A stretch of DNA of 9,497 nt from Desulfobacula sp. (GTDB lineage: Bacteria > Desulfobacterota > Desulfobacteria > Desulfobacterales > Desulfobacteraceae): the NCBI RefSeq assembly GCF_021107415.1, contig NZ_JAIOSW010000255.1:1-9497 (forward strand). The letters run 5' to 3'. The notes beneath the pieces are model-generated. The model saw nothing but the letters and a program-made list of their open reading frames with translations. It made no database searches and was not told the DNA's origin. Of this stretch, positions 8,825 to 9,497 are shown one piece after another. The position numbers were made by a program, and so were the translations under genes. Positions within the stretch are counted from its first letter, which is position 1. Each line of letters starts with the position of its first letter.

Positions 8825-9400
8825 ATGTTAAAGAAAACAGGAATTATTCTATTTGTTATTTTAAGCATCGTTAGTATAAACTATGCCTTTGCCGATATTT
8901 ACATGTATATTGACGGCAGCGGTATTGTCCATTTTACAAATGTGCCCACATCCTCGGATTACAAGTTATATATCAAAGAAAAACCCCAAAAAATTAAAAG
9001 CGGGTTCAGCACCAAAAAATATGATGATATTATTAAGAAAGCACACAAAAAATATGGGGTTGAGTTTTTTTTGATAAAAGCTGTGATTAAAGTGGAATCA
9101 GGCTTTAATCCAAAGGCTGTCTCAAAAAAAGGTGCCAAAGGGTTGATGCAGATTATGCCGGACAATTTTAAAACCCTTTTGGTGAAAGACCCGTTTAACC
9201 CTTCCCAGAATATTATGGGGGGGACGCTTTATCTTCAGCGGCTTTTAAGGAAATATAAGGATAAACTGCCCCTGGTTCTTGCTGCCTATAATGCCGGACC
9301 CAACGCAGTTGATAAACACAAACGGATTCCACCATACCAGGAAACGCAGGACTATGTCAGAAAAGTGATGAAAACCTACAGCCAGTACAAAAAATCCTGA
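8825..9400 (+). CDS. Secreted lytic transglycosylase (DUF4124 plus SLT domain)
   Basis: Cleaves the glycan strands of peptidoglycan in the periplasm, by family. The first 23 residues form a Sec signal peptide (KK, hydrophobic core, AFA before a likely cut at A23/D24). Residues 24-52 match the small DUF4124 module (IYMYIDGSGIVHFTNVP), common at the start of envelope proteins. The SLT domain (about 65-185) shows the catalytic E91 in VESGFNP, GLMQIMP (106-112) and AAYNAGP (153-159), then a Tyr-containing PPYQETQDYV stretch. All motifs of family 1 transglycosylases are present. At 191 residues it is a compact stand-alone enzyme, without the alpha-helical superhelix of Slt70. AAGGA (8818-8822) is the ribosome binding site, only 2 bases from the ATG; the signal peptide supports this start. 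It follows the hypothetical gene by 10 bases. Confidence 0.92.
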   Translation: MLKKTGIILFVILSIVSINYAFADIYMYIDGSGIVHFTNVPTSSDYKLYIKEKPQKIKSGFSTKKYDDIIKKAHKKYGVEFFLIKAVIKVESGFNPKAVSKKGAKGLMQIMPDNFKTLLVKDPFNPSQNIMGGTLYLQRLLRKYKDKLPLVLAAYNAGPNAVDKHKRIPPYQETQDYVRKVMKTYSQYKKS

Positions 9401-9407
9401 TTAGGGA

Positions 9408-9497
9408 TTAAAAATCTTTTTGAATTTTTTCTATAAATTTTATCAGCCGGTCTCTCATATCCGGTCTTTCAAGGGCAAATGCCAGGTTGGCCATCTG
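9408..9497 (-). CDS. 3' end of an unidentified gene (partial)
   Basis: On the minus strand the window edge opens into 29 codons followed by TAA (complement of 9408-9410). The residues (beginning QMANLAFALERPDMRDRL, ending IQKDF) look like the amphipathic C-terminal helices of a soluble protein and fit normal codon use. The family cannot be told from this length. It is convergent with the transglycosylase gene, with 7 bases between the two stop codons and no terminator visible between them. Confidence 0.6.
   Translation of the reverse strand, partial: QMANLAFALERPDMRDRLIKFIEKIQKDF

Overview
The window reads as a chromosomal segment of an anaerobic deltaproteobacterium, most likely a sulfate reducer of the Desulfobacteraceae type (Desulfobacter/Desulfobacula-like). 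This rests on recollection of family features, not on a database search. The main pointers are a roughly 718-residue LutB-LutA-like iron-sulfur fusion of the kind found in Desulfovibrio lactate-oxidation clusters, moderately AT-rich DNA, and lineage-style multidomain signalling and redox proteins. I see no rRNA, tRNA, CRISPR array, insertion sequence or phage gene.

Left part: bases 1-240 hold no convincing gene but contain three perfect hairpins in a row (117-139, 141-163, 176-201). They lie just upstream of a well-placed ribosome binding site and the lactate-utilisation fusion gene (241-2397, + strand). That gene ends 17 bases from the end of a convergent two-gene minus-strand unit.

Minus-strand unit: a 544-residue GGDEF protein (5043 down to 3409) carries two receiver-like domains and a HisKA-like segment, most of them missing key catalytic residues. 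It is followed after 13 bases by a 326-residue protein (3395 down to 2415) that looks like the N-terminal tandem thioredoxin-fold module of AhpF joined to HEAT-like repeats. The two probably share a transcript.

Right part: across a 142-base divergent intergenic region lies a 1067-residue + strand protein (5186-8389). An N-terminal endonuclease Q-like PHP nuclease with a zinc finger is joined through a lysine-rich linker to a complete UvrD/PcrA-type superfamily 1 helicase. Its last five residues, QLELF, match the bacterial beta-clamp-binding motif. This single-chain nuclease-helicase with a clamp tether is the most interesting item in the window. It is followed by an unrecognised 120-residue protein (8452-8814) and a secreted DUF4124-SLT lytic transglycosylase (8825-9400), closely spaced and probably cotranscribed. 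The window ends inside the 3' end of an unidentified minus-strand gene (9408-9497), convergent with the transglycosylase.

The gene groups do not form one obvious pathway. They are lactate oxidation, a c-di-GMP/redox signalling pair, a DNA-repair fusion and a cell-wall pair.
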